DNA from: Arcticibacter pallidicorallinus
GTDB lineage: Bacteria > Bacteroidota > Bacteroidia > Sphingobacteriales > Sphingobacteriaceae
DNA length: 64,000 nt
NCBI RefSeq assembly: GCF_003002875.1
Contig: NZ_PVTH01000003.1
Coordinates: forward strand, 62,001 to 126,000
Reading direction: 5' to 3'
The notes under the pieces are model-generated. The model saw only the letters and a program-made list of their open reading frames with translations, was not told the DNA's origin and ran no database searches. The number at the start of each line of letters is the position of its first letter. Position 1 is the first letter of the stretch. The translations under genes were made by a program, and so were the position numbers. Positions 1 to 9,033 of the stretch are shown piece by piece.

Positions 1-2742
1 TTCATGTCCAACTACGTCAACCTCTATCTAAGAGACGCCATCATGCGTGTTGACGGAGTGGGTGACGTTCAGGCATTCGGGCAACCGTTCAGTATGAGGG
101 TGTGGCTTGACGCAGGGAAACTGGCTCAGCTTAATCTAACTCCCGCAGATGTATCGGCGGCTATACAAGAGCAAAACGTACGTGTACCGGGTGGTAGTGT
201 AGGTGGCCCTCCTCAGCAATCATCACAGGTATTTGAGTTCCCCGTAATCCTAGATGGTGATCTGGATACGGAAGAAGAGTTTGAAAATATCGTCATCAAG
301 ACAGGCGCCGAGGGCTCTATCGTTTATCTTAAAGACGTAGCGCGAGTTGAGCTGGGGGAATTTTCTTACGCCACACGTTCCATGGTAAACGGGAAGACCG
401 CATCCATGATGGCCATCAATCAGATGCCCGGTGGTAACGCGGTTCAAACCTATGAGGGTATCCAAAAGGCGCTTCAGGAATTAAAAAAATCGTTCCCTAA
501 TGACCTTGATTACATCATCAGTTATGAAACGGTGTCCGTAATCAACGTATCCATCAATTCCGTTATTCACACGCTGATAGAGGCTCTGATCCTGGTAACC
601 CTGGTGGTATTCCTCTTCCTGCAAAGCTGGAGAGCGACACTGATTCCCGTGCTCGCCATTCCGGTTTCGATTATCGGTACCTTCATTTTCTTCACACTCT
701 TAGGATTTTCCATCAATACCCTTACTATGCTGGCCTTCGTACTGGCTATTGGTATTGTGGTGGATGATGCGATCGTGGTGGTGGAGGCCGTCCAGCACTA
801 CATTGACCACGAGAAGCTGTCTGCCAAAGAAGCAACCAGGCGTGCAATGAAGGACATAACAGCGCCGGTAATAGCCATTGCCCTTATTCTTGCTGCGGTT
901 TTCATACCGGTAGGATTCATCCCCGGCATGGTTGGCCAGCTATATCAGCAGTTTGCCATCACCATCGCGGTATCGGTAATCATATCTGCATTCGTGGCAC
1001 TTTCTCTAACCCCGGCCCTTTGTTCTCTCCTTCTCGTTCCAATGAACCTGAATAAGGAATCAAAAGGAATAAATAAATTCTTTTACAAGTTCAACAGCTG
1101 GTTCCACCGCGTTACAAACAGATATTCGGAAGGAGTGAAATGGTGTATCCGCAAAGCTCCTATGGTCATGATCATTCTGGTTTGTATCTATATAGGAACT
1201 GTGGGTTTGTTCAGCAATAAATCAGCAGGTTTCATACCTACTGAAGACGCTGGTATATTCCTGATGGGTATTACACTTCCTGAAGGAGCGTCTGCTTCCC
1301 GTACGGATGAATTCTTATCCTATGTTACGAAACGTGTTCAGAAAGAAATTCCGGAAGTAAAAAACATTACCTCAATAGCCGGAATCAACATCCTGAACAG
1401 ATCATTCAAATCGAATGCAGGAACGTACTTCGTACAAATGAATCATTGGGATGAACGTCAGCGTACCGTTGCGGAAATTCTCGGCCAGATTCAAGGGATG
1501 TTTGCAGGTGCGAAAGAGGGTAGCGTACTGGCAGTTGCTCCTCCTGCTATTCCCGGACTTGGTGTGAGTGGTGGTTTCAGCCTCCAGATTGAAGAACAGC
1601 AGGCCGGCGATATCAAAAATTTCCAGGCCGCAGTGTTCAAATTCCTCGGAGCCGCAAACCAGCGCCCGGAAATCGGAATGGCCTATACCTTGTTTAATGC
1701 TAACACACCAAACTATCAGCTGACTGTCAACAGAGAGCAGGCTAAAAAAATGGGCGTTTCGGTTGGTACGATATATAGTACTATTTCCAGTTATCTGGGA
1801 AGTGCGTATATCAATGACTTCACGCGCTACGGACGAAACTTCCGTGTAGTAACCCAGGCCGACACCACCTACCGTCAGCATATTGAAGACATCGGAAACC
1901 TGTATGTTAAAAACGTTTCCGGCAGTAACGTACCTTTGAGTGCTTTAGTGACTTATGAAATGGTACAAAAACCATCCATCATTAACCACTACAACCTTTT
2001 CCGGGCTATCGAAGTAAACGGTAGTGCCGCACCTGGTTACAGTAGTGGAGATGCCTTGAAGGCACTAGAGGAAGTTGCAGCACAGACACTTCCACAAGGC
2101 TATACCTACAGTTTCTCGGGACTGAGTGCACAGGAGCAAGAATCCGGAAATAGCACAATCTATATCTTCGCGCTGTGTATTGTATTCGTGTTCCTGTTAC
2201 TGGCAGCTCTTTACGAAAGCTGGTCGGTCCCTTTCTCTATCCTTTTGTCGGTGCCTTTGGGTGTATTCGGAGCGATTCTTGCCCTGACATTCCTTCCGAA
2301 GATCGATAACAATATCTTCGCACAGATCGGCTTGGTAACCCTTATCGGACTGGCAGCCAAAAACGCCATCTTGATCGTGGAGTTTGCCAAAGAACGTGTG
2401 GATTGGGGAATGGAGCTTGTTGCCGCAACAATTGAAGCGGTGAAGCTGCGTCTGCGACCGATCATCATGACCTCTCTTGCATTCATCCTGGGTATTGTTC
2501 CTTTGATGTTGTCGACGGGAGCGGGAGCGGCTTCCAGACAGACGATCGGATGGACCGTTTTTGGCGGTATGCTTGCAGCAACGCTACTGGCAATCTTTTT
2601 CGTGCCCGTACTGTTTATATTGATCACGCGCCTTGCGTATGGTAAAGAGAAATTAGCTGAACTTCAGGCAAACTACAATCCTGATGAACATAAGGATACT
2701 CTGCATGTCGATGAAAATGATGAAAACGACGGTAATTATTAG
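1..2742 (+). CDS. RND (HAE1/AcrB-type) efflux pump inner-membrane subunit, 5'-truncated
   Basis: The reading frame is open from the first base of the window, so the true start lies upstream. By comparison with AcrB the opening segment (RVDGVGDVQAFG) corresponds to about residue 150, so roughly 140-150 residues are missing from a protein of about 1,050. The visible part has the porter domain, a transmembrane block starting near residue 185, a second porter domain and a second transmembrane block ending near residue 885. Proton-relay residues are present: the Asp pair of GIVVDDAIVVVE (residues 254-255 of the fragment, counted from the ATG at 4) and the Lys of GLAAKNAILIVE (residue 786). It should export drugs, bile-acid-like or other amphiphiles across the envelope with a periplasmic adaptor and a TolC-like channel encoded outside the window. 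The acidic tail is lineage-variable. Family assignment is secure; substrate is unknown. Confidence 0.93.
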   Translation, partial: FMSNYVNLYLRDAIMRVDGVGDVQAFGQPFSMRVWLDAGKLAQLNLTPADVSAAIQEQNVRVPGGSVGGPPQQSSQVFEFPVILDGDLDTEEEFENIVIKTGAEGSIVYLKDVARVELGEFSYATRSMVNGKTASMMAINQMPGGNAVQTYEGIQKALQELKKSFPNDLDYIISYETVSVINVSINSVIHTLIEALILVTLVVFLFLQSWRATLIPVLAIPVSIIGTFIFFTLLGFSINTLTMLAFVLAIGIVVDDAIVVVEAVQHYIDHEKLSAKEATRRAMKDITAPVIAIALILAAVFIPVGFIPGMVGQLYQQFAITIAVSVIISAFVALSLTPALCSLLLVPMNLNKESKGINKFFYKFNSWFHRVTNRYSEGVKWCIRKAPMVMIILVCIYIGTVGLFSNKSAGFIPTEDAGIFLMGITLPEGASASRTDEFLSYVTKRVQKEIPEVKNITSIAGINILNRSFKSNAGTYFVQMNHWDERQRTVAEILGQIQGMFAGAKEGSVLAVAPPAIPGLGVSGGFSLQIEEQQAGDIKNFQAAVFKFLGAANQRPEIGMAYTLFNANTPNYQLTVNREQAKKMGVSVGTIYSTISSYLGSAYINDFTRYGRNFRVVTQADTTYRQHIEDIGNLYVKNVSGSNVPLSALVTYEMVQKPSIINHYNLFRAIEVNGSAAPGYSSGDALKALEEVAAQTLPQGYTYSFSGLSAQEQESGNSTIYIFALCIVFVFLLLAALYESWSVPFSILLSVPLGVFGAILALTFLPKIDNNIFAQIGLVTLIGLAAKNAILIVEFAKERVDWGMELVAATIEAVKLRLRPIIMTSLAFILGIVPLMLSTGAGAASRQTIGWTVFGGMLAATLLAIFFVPVLFILITRLAYGKEKLAELQANYNPDEHKDTLHVDENDENDGNY

Positions 2743-2759
2743 ATAAAACGTCAAACCAA

Positions 2760-2803
2760 AAAGAGGGGTGTATCATTAATCATGATCACCCCTCTTTGCT
2801 TTA
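2760..2803 (+). terminator. Rho-independent terminator after the RND pump gene
   Basis: A perfect 11-bp inverted repeat, AAAGAGGGGTG (2760-2770) and CACCCCTCTTT (2787-2797), is followed by TTTGCTTTA. It begins 18 bases after the stop codon of the efflux gene. The loop contains a further five-base complementarity (ATCAT/ATGAT). Confidence 0.8.
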
Positions 2804-2869
2804 GTGGGCTTATGAACATCCCGTAGCGAGCTGGTGATCTGCTAGTGGCCAGCTGGTGGCTGAGGCCGG

Positions 2870-2962
2870 GGTGATGCCACAGTGAGGCCACGGTGAGGCC
2901 ACGGTGAGGCCACCTTTTTGCGGTGAAACGTGGCCTCACTGTGGCATCACTGTGGCATAATG
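2870..2962. repeat. Cluster of 11-bp repeat units in direct and inverted orientation, forming a 22-bp palindrome
   Basis: Four 11-bp units of the form GGTGAGGCCAC lie head to tail at 2870-2913 (the first reads GGTGATGCCAC, the second AGTGAGGCCAC). After a 15-base spacer three units run in the opposite orientation (GTGGCCTCACT, GTGGCATCACT, GTGGCATAATG) from 2930. Bases 2871-2892 and 2929-2950 are exact reverse complements (22 bp). The block lies in the 345-base gap between the efflux gene and the LacI-type gene, which otherwise holds only the terminator at 2760 and no convincing ORF. It could form a large cruciform or RNA hairpin. Function unknown. Confidence 0.85.
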
Positions 2963-3087
2963 GTGGCTACACCCACAAGCAAACCTTAAGCAGGTCACAG
3001 GCTGATCACCGGAACACCCGGGGTGGGTATCAGGAGGATGGATACGGTCTCATTTATATTTTTAATTAATATCTTCGTATCGGGATT

Positions 3088-4104
3088 ATGGATCAGGTTA
3101 ACTTAAAACGGCTTGCTAAAGAATTAAATCTTGCGATATCGACGGTTTCCAGGGCTTTGAGCGATAGCTATGACATTAGTGAAGGAACGAAGAAGAAAGT
3201 CCTTGCTCTGGCAAAAAAGCTTAATTATCAACCCAATCCTTTTGCACGAAGCCTCAGAAACCGCAGCAGTAAAACGATTGCGGTGATTCTGCCGGAAATC
3301 GCCAATAACTATTTTTCCGTTGCAATCAACGGAATTGAGGAAGTGGCACAAGCTAATAACTATCACGTATTAATCTATATCACCCATGAAAACCTGCAGA
3401 AGGAAGCTGATATAGTAAGACTGTTGCTGAATGGCCGCGTGGATGGCATTTTAATGTCCTTATCCGGAGGACCCGAAGATACAGACCATCTCAAAGAGCT
3501 GCAGGAAAGCAAGGTTCCAGTAGTTTTTTTCGACCGGGTATCAGACACCATTGAAACGGCAAAAATAACCACCAATAACTTTGAAAGCGGCTATCTCGCT
3601 ACCAGTCACCTCATCAGCAGGGGTAGCCAGAGAGTAGCTTACCTCACCTATTCGGGCGAGCTATCGATCGAACAGCAGCGCATGAAGGGATATATGGAGT
3701 CGGTTTCAAAACGCGGACTTTTGTTCCGGGAAGAATTCATCGTGTGCTGCAACAGAAATTCAGCCGAAAATTATGAAAAAATAAAAGAGCTTTTCAGTGC
3801 GGATGGCAGGCCGGATGGGGTTTTTGCTTCTGTAGAATCGCTGGCAATACTCGCTTACGAAGTATGCTCAGAACTGAATTTGAGGATACCGGAAGATGTA
3901 AAAATAGTGGGTTTCTCGAATTTAAGAACGGCATCACTGCTAAACCCCGCACTGACAACCATCACACAGCCGGCCTTTAACATGGGGCGGGAGGCGGCAA
4001 AGGCTTTATTTGAGGCGCTTAAGAAGCCCCATATCAAGATGGAGGACCAAACAATAGTTCTTCGCTCAAATCTGATTGAGCGAAGATCTACTGCTGCTAA
4101 TTAA
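3088..4104 (+). CDS. LacI/GalR-family transcriptional regulator
   Basis: A 338-residue cytoplasmic repressor or activator. Residues 4-23 form the LacI helix-turn-helix ([19 protein letters not shown]), followed by the hinge (NPFARSLR, about 51-58) and a periplasmic-binding-protein-like effector domain from about residue 62 to 330. Length is normal for the family. It converges on the uxuA/SDR operon, with a 4-base overlap of the two 3' ends (4101-4104), and is therefore the natural candidate to sense a uronate or sugar and control that operon. The ligand cannot be read from sequence. The ATG at 3088 starts directly at the HTH, as usual. Confidence 0.93.
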   Translation: MDQVNLKRLAKELNLAISTVSRALSDSYDISEGTKKKVLALAKKLNYQPNPFARSLRNRSSKTIAVILPEIANNYFSVAINGIEEVAQANNYHVLIYITHENLQKEADIVRLLLNGRVDGILMSLSGGPEDTDHLKELQESKVPVVFFDRVSDTIETAKITTNNFESGYLATSHLISRGSQRVAYLTYSGELSIEQQRMKGYMESVSKRGLLFREEFIVCCNRNSAENYEKIKELFSADGRPDGVFASVESLAILAYEVCSELNLRIPEDVKIVGFSNLRTASLLNPALTTITQPAFNMGREAAKALFEALKKPHIKMEDQTIVLRSNLIERRSTAAN

Positions 4105-5288
4105 ATTCCTTTGTTTCTGCGGATGGCGACTTCAAGACCCCGCAGTTCTGCAAGACCTCTTAAGCGACCGATCGCTGAATAGCCAGGATTTGTTTTTTTC
4201 TTAAGGTCATCCAGCATCTTATGACCATGATCCGGACGGAACGGCATCCGAAGATCTGCTCTGCCGGCAGCCTTACGTCTTTCCTGCTCCTCTACCAAAG
4301 CCTTCATCACAGCATACATATCCACATCTCCGTCAAGGTGATCTGCCTCATGGAAATTCCCTTCAGCATCACGGCGGGTGCTTCTCAGGTGAATAAAGTG
4401 GATTCTATGACCCAGGCGTTCAACCATTCCTGCAAGGTCATTATCTGCTCTCACGCCGAAAGAACCGGTGCAATATGTAAGACCATTGTTCGGACTGTCA
4501 ACAGCCTGAAATAGCTCAACAATATCAGCTTCTGTACTCACCACACGTGGTAAGCCAAGAATAGGGAACGGAGGATCATCAGGGTGGATACACAGAAGGA
4601 CACCGGCTTGTTCAGCGGTAGGAACGATCTCCGACAGGAAGCTGTACAGATTCGCTTTCAGTTCTTTAGGTCCTGTTGAGTCGTATCCGGCCAGCACTTT
4701 CAGGAAATCTTCCAGAGAGTAGCCTTCTTCAGAACCCGGAAGTCCTGCAATAATATTTTTTACGAGTGCTTTCTTATCTTCTTCTGCTAAAGAATCAAAG
4801 TACACTTTTGCTTTTTGCTTTTGCTCGTCGGTATAGCTGGCTTCTGCACCCGGTCTGTTCAGGATATAAAGCTCGAAGGCCGCAAATGCCGCTGCTTCAA
4901 AACGCAAAGCGGTGGAACCGTCGGGCATTTCATAGTCAAGATTGGTACGCGTCCAATCCAGTATCGGCATGAAGTTATAGCATACGATGTCAATACCGCA
5001 GGCGCCGAGGTTAGTCAGCGTTTGCTTGTAGTTGTCGATATACAGCTGGTAATCGCCTGTACGCTTCTTAATATCTTCGTGAACAGGAACGCTCTCCACT
5101 ACAGACCAGGTCAGGCCTGCAGCTTCCACTTCCTGTTTTCTTTTGACAATTTCTTCTTTAGTCCAAACCTGACCGTTTGGAACATGATGCAGGGCGGTAA
5201 CTATACCGGTAGCACCTGCCTGTCTGATATCTGCGAGAGACACCGGATCCTTGGGTCCGTACCATCTCCATGTTTGCTCTAATGACAT
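4101..5288 (-). CDS. uxuA: Mannonate dehydratase UxuA
   Basis: Catalyses D-mannonate to 2-keto-3-deoxy-D-gluconate plus water (EC 4.2.1.8), the third step of the glucuronate branch feeding the KDG/Entner-Doudoroff route. The 395-residue length is that of the E. coli enzyme (about 394). The N terminus ([15 protein letters not shown]), the [15 protein letters not shown] segment and the C-terminal [10 protein letters not shown] are hallmark UxuA segments carrying metal-binding His/Asp/Cys residues. It is the second gene of a minus-strand operon, 20 bases after the SDR gene, and converges on the LacI-type regulator. No glucuronate isomerase (UxaC) is in the window, so that step must be encoded elsewhere. 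Confidence 0.96.
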   Translation of the reverse strand: MSLEQTWRWYGPKDPVSLADIRQAGATGIVTALHHVPNGQVWTKEEIVKRKQEVEAAGLTWSVVESVPVHEDIKKRTGDYQLYIDNYKQTLTNLGACGIDIVCYNFMPILDWTRTNLDYEMPDGSTALRFEAAAFAAFELYILNRPGAEASYTDEQKQKAKVYFDSLAEEDKKALVKNIIAGLPGSEEGYSLEDFLKVLAGYDSTGPKELKANLYSFLSEIVPTAEQAGVLLCIHPDDPPFPILGLPRVVSTEADIVELFQAVDSPNNGLTYCTGSFGVRADNDLAGMVERLGHRIHFIHLRSTRRDAEGNFHEADHLDGDVDMYAVMKALVEEQERRKAAGRADLRMPFRPDHGHKMLDDLKKKTNPGYSAIGRLRGLAELRGLEVAIRRNKGI

Positions 5289-5308
5289 ATACTCGATTTT
5301 ATTATTGA

Positions 5309-6151
5309 TTAAACACCTGAAAATGCGCTGAAGCCTCCGTCAATAGGAATGACAACTCCGGTAACGAATTGAGATCCATCGCCACACAACCATAATAAGG
5401 TTCCGGTAAGATCGTCCGGTGTTCCGAAACGGCTCATCGGAGTGTGGGAGATGATGGTATTTCCGCGGTCAGTCAGGCTTCCGTCGGTATTGGTAAGCAA
5501 GGTCCGGTTTTGTTCTGTAAGGAAAAAGCCCGGGGCCAGAGCGTTAACGCGGATACCTACTTTCGAAAAGTGAACCGCAAGCCATTGTGTAAAATTCGAT
5601 ATTGCTGCCTTTGCGCCGCTGTATGCCGGGATCTTTGTCAAAGGAGTAAATGCGTTCATAGAGGATATATTAATAATAGAGGCTCCGCTCTTACCAATCA
5701 TATCTTTTGCAAACACCTGTGTAGGCAATAGTGTACCAATAAAGTTGAGATCAAATACAAACTTGATTCCTTCAGGGTCCAGATCAAAGAAAGTCTTCAA
5801 TCCTTCTTCTGTAGAGTCAAGGTCTTCTGCCAGCAGGAAGCCTTTGGAAGTCGTTCCTTTAGGATGGTTACCGCCCGCTCCGTTAATCAGAATATCGCAA
5901 GACCCGAGGAGCTCGTTTACTTTCTGGTGAGCCGCCTTTAAGCTCTCGAGATCCAGAACGTTACATGCAACGCCTACGGCATCTCCGCCTTTTTCTCTGA
6001 TTTCCGCCGCAACTCGTTCGGCAGTTTCTTCTCTCAAATCTAAGATGGCGATCTTTGCTCCTTTGTCTGCAAGAGCCTGGGCCATTGTACTGCATAGCAC
6101 GCCGCCACCACCGGTTACAACTGCTACTTTACCTGAAAATTCTGATGACAT
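5309..6151 (-). CDS. SDR-family D-mannonate oxidoreductase (fructuronate reductase)
   Basis: A 280-residue short-chain dehydrogenase/reductase. The N-terminal Rossmann motif reads [10 protein letters not shown] (a Cys stands where many SDRs have Gly), the structural NGAG motif is at about residue 91, and the catalytic Ser-Tyr-Lys set is seen as NISSMNAF followed by [10 protein letters not shown]. Its place immediately upstream of uxuA in the same operon argues that it interconverts D-fructuronate and D-mannonate with NAD(H), as SDR-type mannonate oxidoreductases of Bacteroidetes and Bacillus do in place of the unrelated long-chain UxuB. A different keto-uronate reductase is possible. It is divergent from the Crp-like gene across about 180 bases that must hold its promoter. 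Confidence 0.87.
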   Translation of the reverse strand: MSSEFSGKVAVVTGGGGVLCSTMAQALADKGAKIAILDLREETAERVAAEIREKGGDAVGVACNVLDLESLKAAHQKVNELLGSCDILINGAGGNHPKGTTSKGFLLAEDLDSTEEGLKTFFDLDPEGIKFVFDLNFIGTLLPTQVFAKDMIGKSGASIINISSMNAFTPLTKIPAYSGAKAAISNFTQWLAVHFSKVGIRVNALAPGFFLTEQNRTLLTNTDGSLTDRGNTIISHTPMSRFGTPDDLTGTLLWLCGDGSQFVTGVVIPIDGGFSAFSGV

Positions 6152-6334
6152 ATCCTTTTTTGGTTATTAAATTGTGGTTTGCTCCGTAAAATTGATGAAA
6201 ATATCTTTGCTAAGACAGGCTTTACCTACATTTATTTACGGAATCGTTTTCGGCAAAACAGGGCAAAGGAACGCCTTGTTGACGTAAACAGCACCCTGAT
6301 TCGCAGCTTAACATTTTTCTTTAACTTCGCTATT

Positions 6335-6922
6335 ATGACCGGAGCAGACCTGATACTGGAAAACATCGCCCCTTTTATTTCGCTTGAGAAGGGGGAAAAA
6401 GATCTATTTGTCTCGCTGTTAAAACCGGACACCATCCCCAGAAAAAAAATCATATTGCAAACCGGAGATATCTGCCGGTATTCCACCTTCGTAACGCAGG
6501 GTTGCCTCAGAGGATATACCTACGACAAGAACGGCATGGAACACGTACTTAACTTCGCGCCAAAGGGATGGTGGATAGCCGATATGTATAGCCTGATCTC
6601 GCAAAAAGCGGGCACCTTGAACATCGAGGCGCTGGAGGAAACGGAAGTACTGAAGCTGTCGAAGAGCAATCAGGAGCTTCTTTATAAGGAGATACCTAAG
6701 TTCGAACGTTTCTTTCGGATCATTATAGAAAAATCGCTCGTCGCATCTCAGGAGAGGGTACTTGACAACCTGAGCCTCACGGCAGAGGAGCGGTATACGA
6801 AGTTTTGCAGTAAATATCCCAGCCTGACGGAGTATGTACCCCTCAAGCAGGTAGCCTCCTACATTGGAGTTACGCCTGAATTCTTTAGCAAGATGCGAAG
6901 CAATTTGCTAAAGAAGAAGTAA
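6335..6922 (+). CDS. Crp/Fnr-family transcriptional regulator
   Basis: Read from the ATG at 6335 this is a 195-residue protein, the usual size of Bacteroidetes Crp-like regulators. An in-frame ATG at 6179 would add 52 basic, Phe-rich residues that do not resemble the family and would use up most of the divergent promoter region, so the shorter start is preferred. A cyclic-nucleotide-binding-like beta-roll covers about residues 10-115 (PRKKIILQTGDICRYSTFVTQG), a long dimerisation helix follows, and the C-terminal HTH is near residues 160-185 (PLKQVASYIGVTPEFFSKMR). It lacks the Cys set of Fnr. Effector and regulon are unknown; it is divergent from the mannonate operon and may regulate it. Confidence 0.88.
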   Translation: MTGADLILENIAPFISLEKGEKDLFVSLLKPDTIPRKKIILQTGDICRYSTFVTQGCLRGYTYDKNGMEHVLNFAPKGWWIADMYSLISQKAGTLNIEALEETEVLKLSKSNQELLYKEIPKFERFFRIIIEKSLVASQERVLDNLSLTAEERYTKFCSKYPSLTEYVPLKQVASYIGVTPEFFSKMRSNLLKKK

Positions 6923-6928
6923 TCTGCA

Positions 6929-7900
6929 CTACATACTCAGCACTTCATTCCAGATTTTTTCGTTCACAGGAATACCATCACGCGTATGTTGATTTCGTTT
7001 GGAAAGGGTGCTTTCTCCCGGATACCGAACCTCTTCAGGGTGTCCGAGCTTGGTAAATTTAAGAATCTGCTCCACGAGAGCTTCATTTCCTGTGCCTGGC
7101 TTTATCGCGATGAAGCATTGGGAAACGCCCGACTCTGCGCCTCCACGGGTAATCTCGGCGGTAGATCTTCCGCCGCTGAGCGAAGTCAGCAGCACGTCGA
7201 CCAACAAGGATAAACCTGAGCCTTTCCAGTATCCGATGGGTAAGGCCCGCTGCGATTCTATGATCTTAGCCGGTTCTTTGCTCAGCTTCCCCTCACTGTC
7301 GTATCCTCCTGGGAAGGGTAAATGTTCCTCGCGGAACTTATATTCCTGCATCTTCCCAAACGAATACTGAGACACCGCCATGTCCAGCACGATATGCCCC
7401 CCGGCCCGGGGCACCGCAATAACGATGGGGTTATTACCCAGACGAGGTTCCGTCCCACCCCAGGGCGTCACATTAGCGATGGTATTGGTAAAGCAGACTC
7501 CGATGAAGCCTGCATCGGCCGCTTGCCAGCCGTAGGTTCCGCCACGCATCCAGTGATTGGTATTTTTAAGCGACACACAGCCTACACCATACTCACCGGC
7601 TAATTCAATCGCCCTGTTCATGCAATGAATCGCATTGGATATCCCGGGAGCGAGGTTTCCATCCCAGTTTTCGAGGGCAGCCATCCCTTCCATGCGTTCG
7701 GGCTCAGCAGCTGGCTTAACCAGGCCTTCCTTCACCGCACGTACAAATGAAGGAAAGCGATTCAAGCCATGAGTATGAACGCCGTCTCTGCTATTCTCTG
7801 CAAAGATGCGGGCACATAATTCTGCCTTTGATTCCTGAAATCCGTTGTTTAACAAAACCCTTTTAAACTCTTCTTGTAGCCTGGTGAATTCGACCTTCAT
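6929..7900 (-). CDS. dlgD: 2,3-diketo-L-gulonate reductase-like (DlgD, Ldh2/MDH2 superfamily)
   Basis: A 323-residue NAD(P)H-dependent oxidoreductase of the malate/L-lactate/ureidoglycolate dehydrogenase type. It matches the DlgD/YiaK subgroup along its length: an N-terminal MKVEFTRLQEEFKRVLL helix, DGVHTHGLNRFP with the family's catalytic His, NTNHWMRGGTYGWQAA, and the GYWKGSGLSLLVD nucleotide/substrate segment. E. coli DlgD reduces 2,3-diketo-L-gulonate to 3-keto-L-gulonate. Here the gene sits beside mannonate genes and near a uronate-releasing PUL, so its real substrate may be a related alpha-keto or diketo sugar acid; that is inference. It converges on the Crp-like gene with a 6-base gap. 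Confidence 0.85.
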   Translation of the reverse strand: MKVEFTRLQEEFKRVLLNNGFQESKAELCARIFAENSRDGVHTHGLNRFPSFVRAVKEGLVKPAAEPERMEGMAALENWDGNLAPGISNAIHCMNRAIELAGEYGVGCVSLKNTNHWMRGGTYGWQAADAGFIGVCFTNTIANVTPWGGTEPRLGNNPIVIAVPRAGGHIVLDMAVSQYSFGKMQEYKFREEHLPFPGGYDSEGKLSKEPAKIIESQRALPIGYWKGSGLSLLVDVLLTSLSGGRSTAEITRGGAESGVSQCFIAIKPGTGNEALVEQILKFTKLGHPEEVRYPGESTLSKRNQHTRDGIPVNEKIWNEVLSM

Positions 7901-7993
7901 AACTGCGCGTTTTAATTACCTGTTGACATCAAAGATATCCATCGAATGCTTTCTTTCTTAACCTAAATTAAGTGGCCGATGTTTGCATAGCGG

Positions 7994-8001
7994 TAACTTT
8001 G
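7994..8001 (+). promoter_or_regulatory. Bacteroidetes -7 element for the pirin gene
   Basis: TAACTTTG is an exact match to the Bacteroidetes -7 consensus TAnnTTTG, 7 bases before the ATG at 8009, implying a very short leader. No good -33 TTG lies at the right distance; a TTA at 7968-7970 is 23 bases upstream. Confidence 0.5.
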
Positions 8002-8008
8002 TAGTGTT

Positions 8009-8731
8009 ATGAAAAAATCAGTATTACATCAAGCAGCAACAAGAGGTTCAGCCGATCATGGATGGCTGAAAAGTTTTCACACCTTCAGCTTTGCGGGGTA
8101 CTACAATCCAGAACGCGTGCATTTTGGAGCACTGCGGGTGCTGAATGACGACACCGTAGACGGCGGAAGAGGCTTCGGTAATCATCCTCATGACAATATG
8201 GAAATCGTATCCATTCCCCTCGAGGGAGAACTTCAGCATAAAGACAGCATGGGAAACGTCGCTGTTATCAAAGCAGGAGAGATTCAGGTGATGAGCGCAG
8301 GTACAGGAATTTATCATGCGGAATACAACAAGAATCCGAACGAGCCTGTTAAATTCCTTCAGATATGGATATTCCCTAACAAAAGGGATGTTACTCCCCG
8401 ATATGATCAGATCAAGCTGGATATAGATAATAAACGCAATGTGCTCAATCAGGTCTTGTCTCCGGATAAAGACGATGAAGGGGTGTGGATTCATCAGGAT
8501 GCATGGTTCCACATGGGACGGTTCGACGAGGGCAAACAGGCGACCTACAATCTGAAGAAAGAAGGAAACGGTATTTACTTCTTTGTATTGAAGGGCGCAC
8601 TTAAGGTAGACGGCCAGGACCTGGAAACCAGAGACGGATACGGAATTTGGGATATCTCAGAAGTTAGTATTGAGGCAACATCAGACGCTGAACTTCTTAT
8701 TATGGAAGTCCCGATGGAGGTTCGACTCTAA
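8009..8731 (+). CDS. Pirin-family bicupin protein (YhaK/YhhW-like)
   Basis: A 240-residue two-cupin protein. The N-terminal cupin has the pirin metal-site signature: HPHDNMEI with two His, and GTGIYHAEYN with His and Glu. The opening DHGWLKSFHTFSFAGYYNP is diagnostic of pirins. Bacterial pirins bind Fe and some have quercetin 2,3-dioxygenase activity; the physiological role in Bacteroidetes is not settled. Its stop codon overlaps the start of the next gene (TAATG at 8729-8733), so the two are translationally coupled. Confidence 0.92.
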   Translation: MKKSVLHQAATRGSADHGWLKSFHTFSFAGYYNPERVHFGALRVLNDDTVDGGRGFGNHPHDNMEIVSIPLEGELQHKDSMGNVAVIKAGEIQVMSAGTGIYHAEYNKNPNEPVKFLQIWIFPNKRDVTPRYDQIKLDIDNKRNVLNQVLSPDKDDEGVWIHQDAWFHMGRFDEGKQATYNLKKEGNGIYFFVLKGALKVDGQDLETRDGYGIWDISEVSIEATSDAELLIMEVPMEVRL

Positions 8732-9033
8732 TGCAAAAGATCAGCATCCTCGCGGTAGGTACGAATGAGAAAATTATGGCGACGATTTTGCGTCTCATCA
8801 ATCAGAATCCGCAGTGGCAGGGAGATATTGCTTTGTCTTCCGAGACAGCGAGGGCGCTGCTACTGTCGGCAAACTACAATCTTATTCTTTTAGGATCAGG
8901 ATCAGACGAAAGTAAAATTCGCCTGATCCTGAAAGATTTGGGCCAGAATATCCCGGTAGTGTTACATTATGGGGGCGGAAGCGGGTTACTGCTATGCGAG
9001 ATTAATGAGGCTCTTAAGCCTTCTTCCATTTAA
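8731..9033 (+). CDS. Small receiver-like protein of unknown function, coupled to pirin
   Basis: A 100-residue protein starting within the TAATG overlap with the pirin gene, so it is expressed with it. The pattern looks like a small alpha/beta Rossmann or degenerate receiver fold: beta strand KISILAVG, helix, a second strand NYNLILLGSG where a receiver would carry its phosphorylated Asp, then NIPVVLHYGGG. A clear phospho-acceptor Asp and the conserved Lys of true receivers are missing, so signalling by phosphorylation is unlikely. The last 20 bases overlap the 3' end of the convergent redoxin gene. I do not recognise a named family. Confidence 0.7.
   Translation: MQKISILAVGTNEKIMATILRLINQNPQWQGDIALSSETARALLLSANYNLILLGSGSDESKIRLILKDLGQNIPVVLHYGGGSGLLLCEINEALKPSSI

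Noticed and set aside
2870..2962. CRISPR-like array
   Set aside because: Units are 11 bp with no unique spacers between them and occur in both orientations.
6179..6334. 52-residue N-terminal extension of the Crp-like regulator
   Set aside because: Composition is basic and Phe-rich, unlike the family, and it would occupy the divergent promoter; start placed at 6335.
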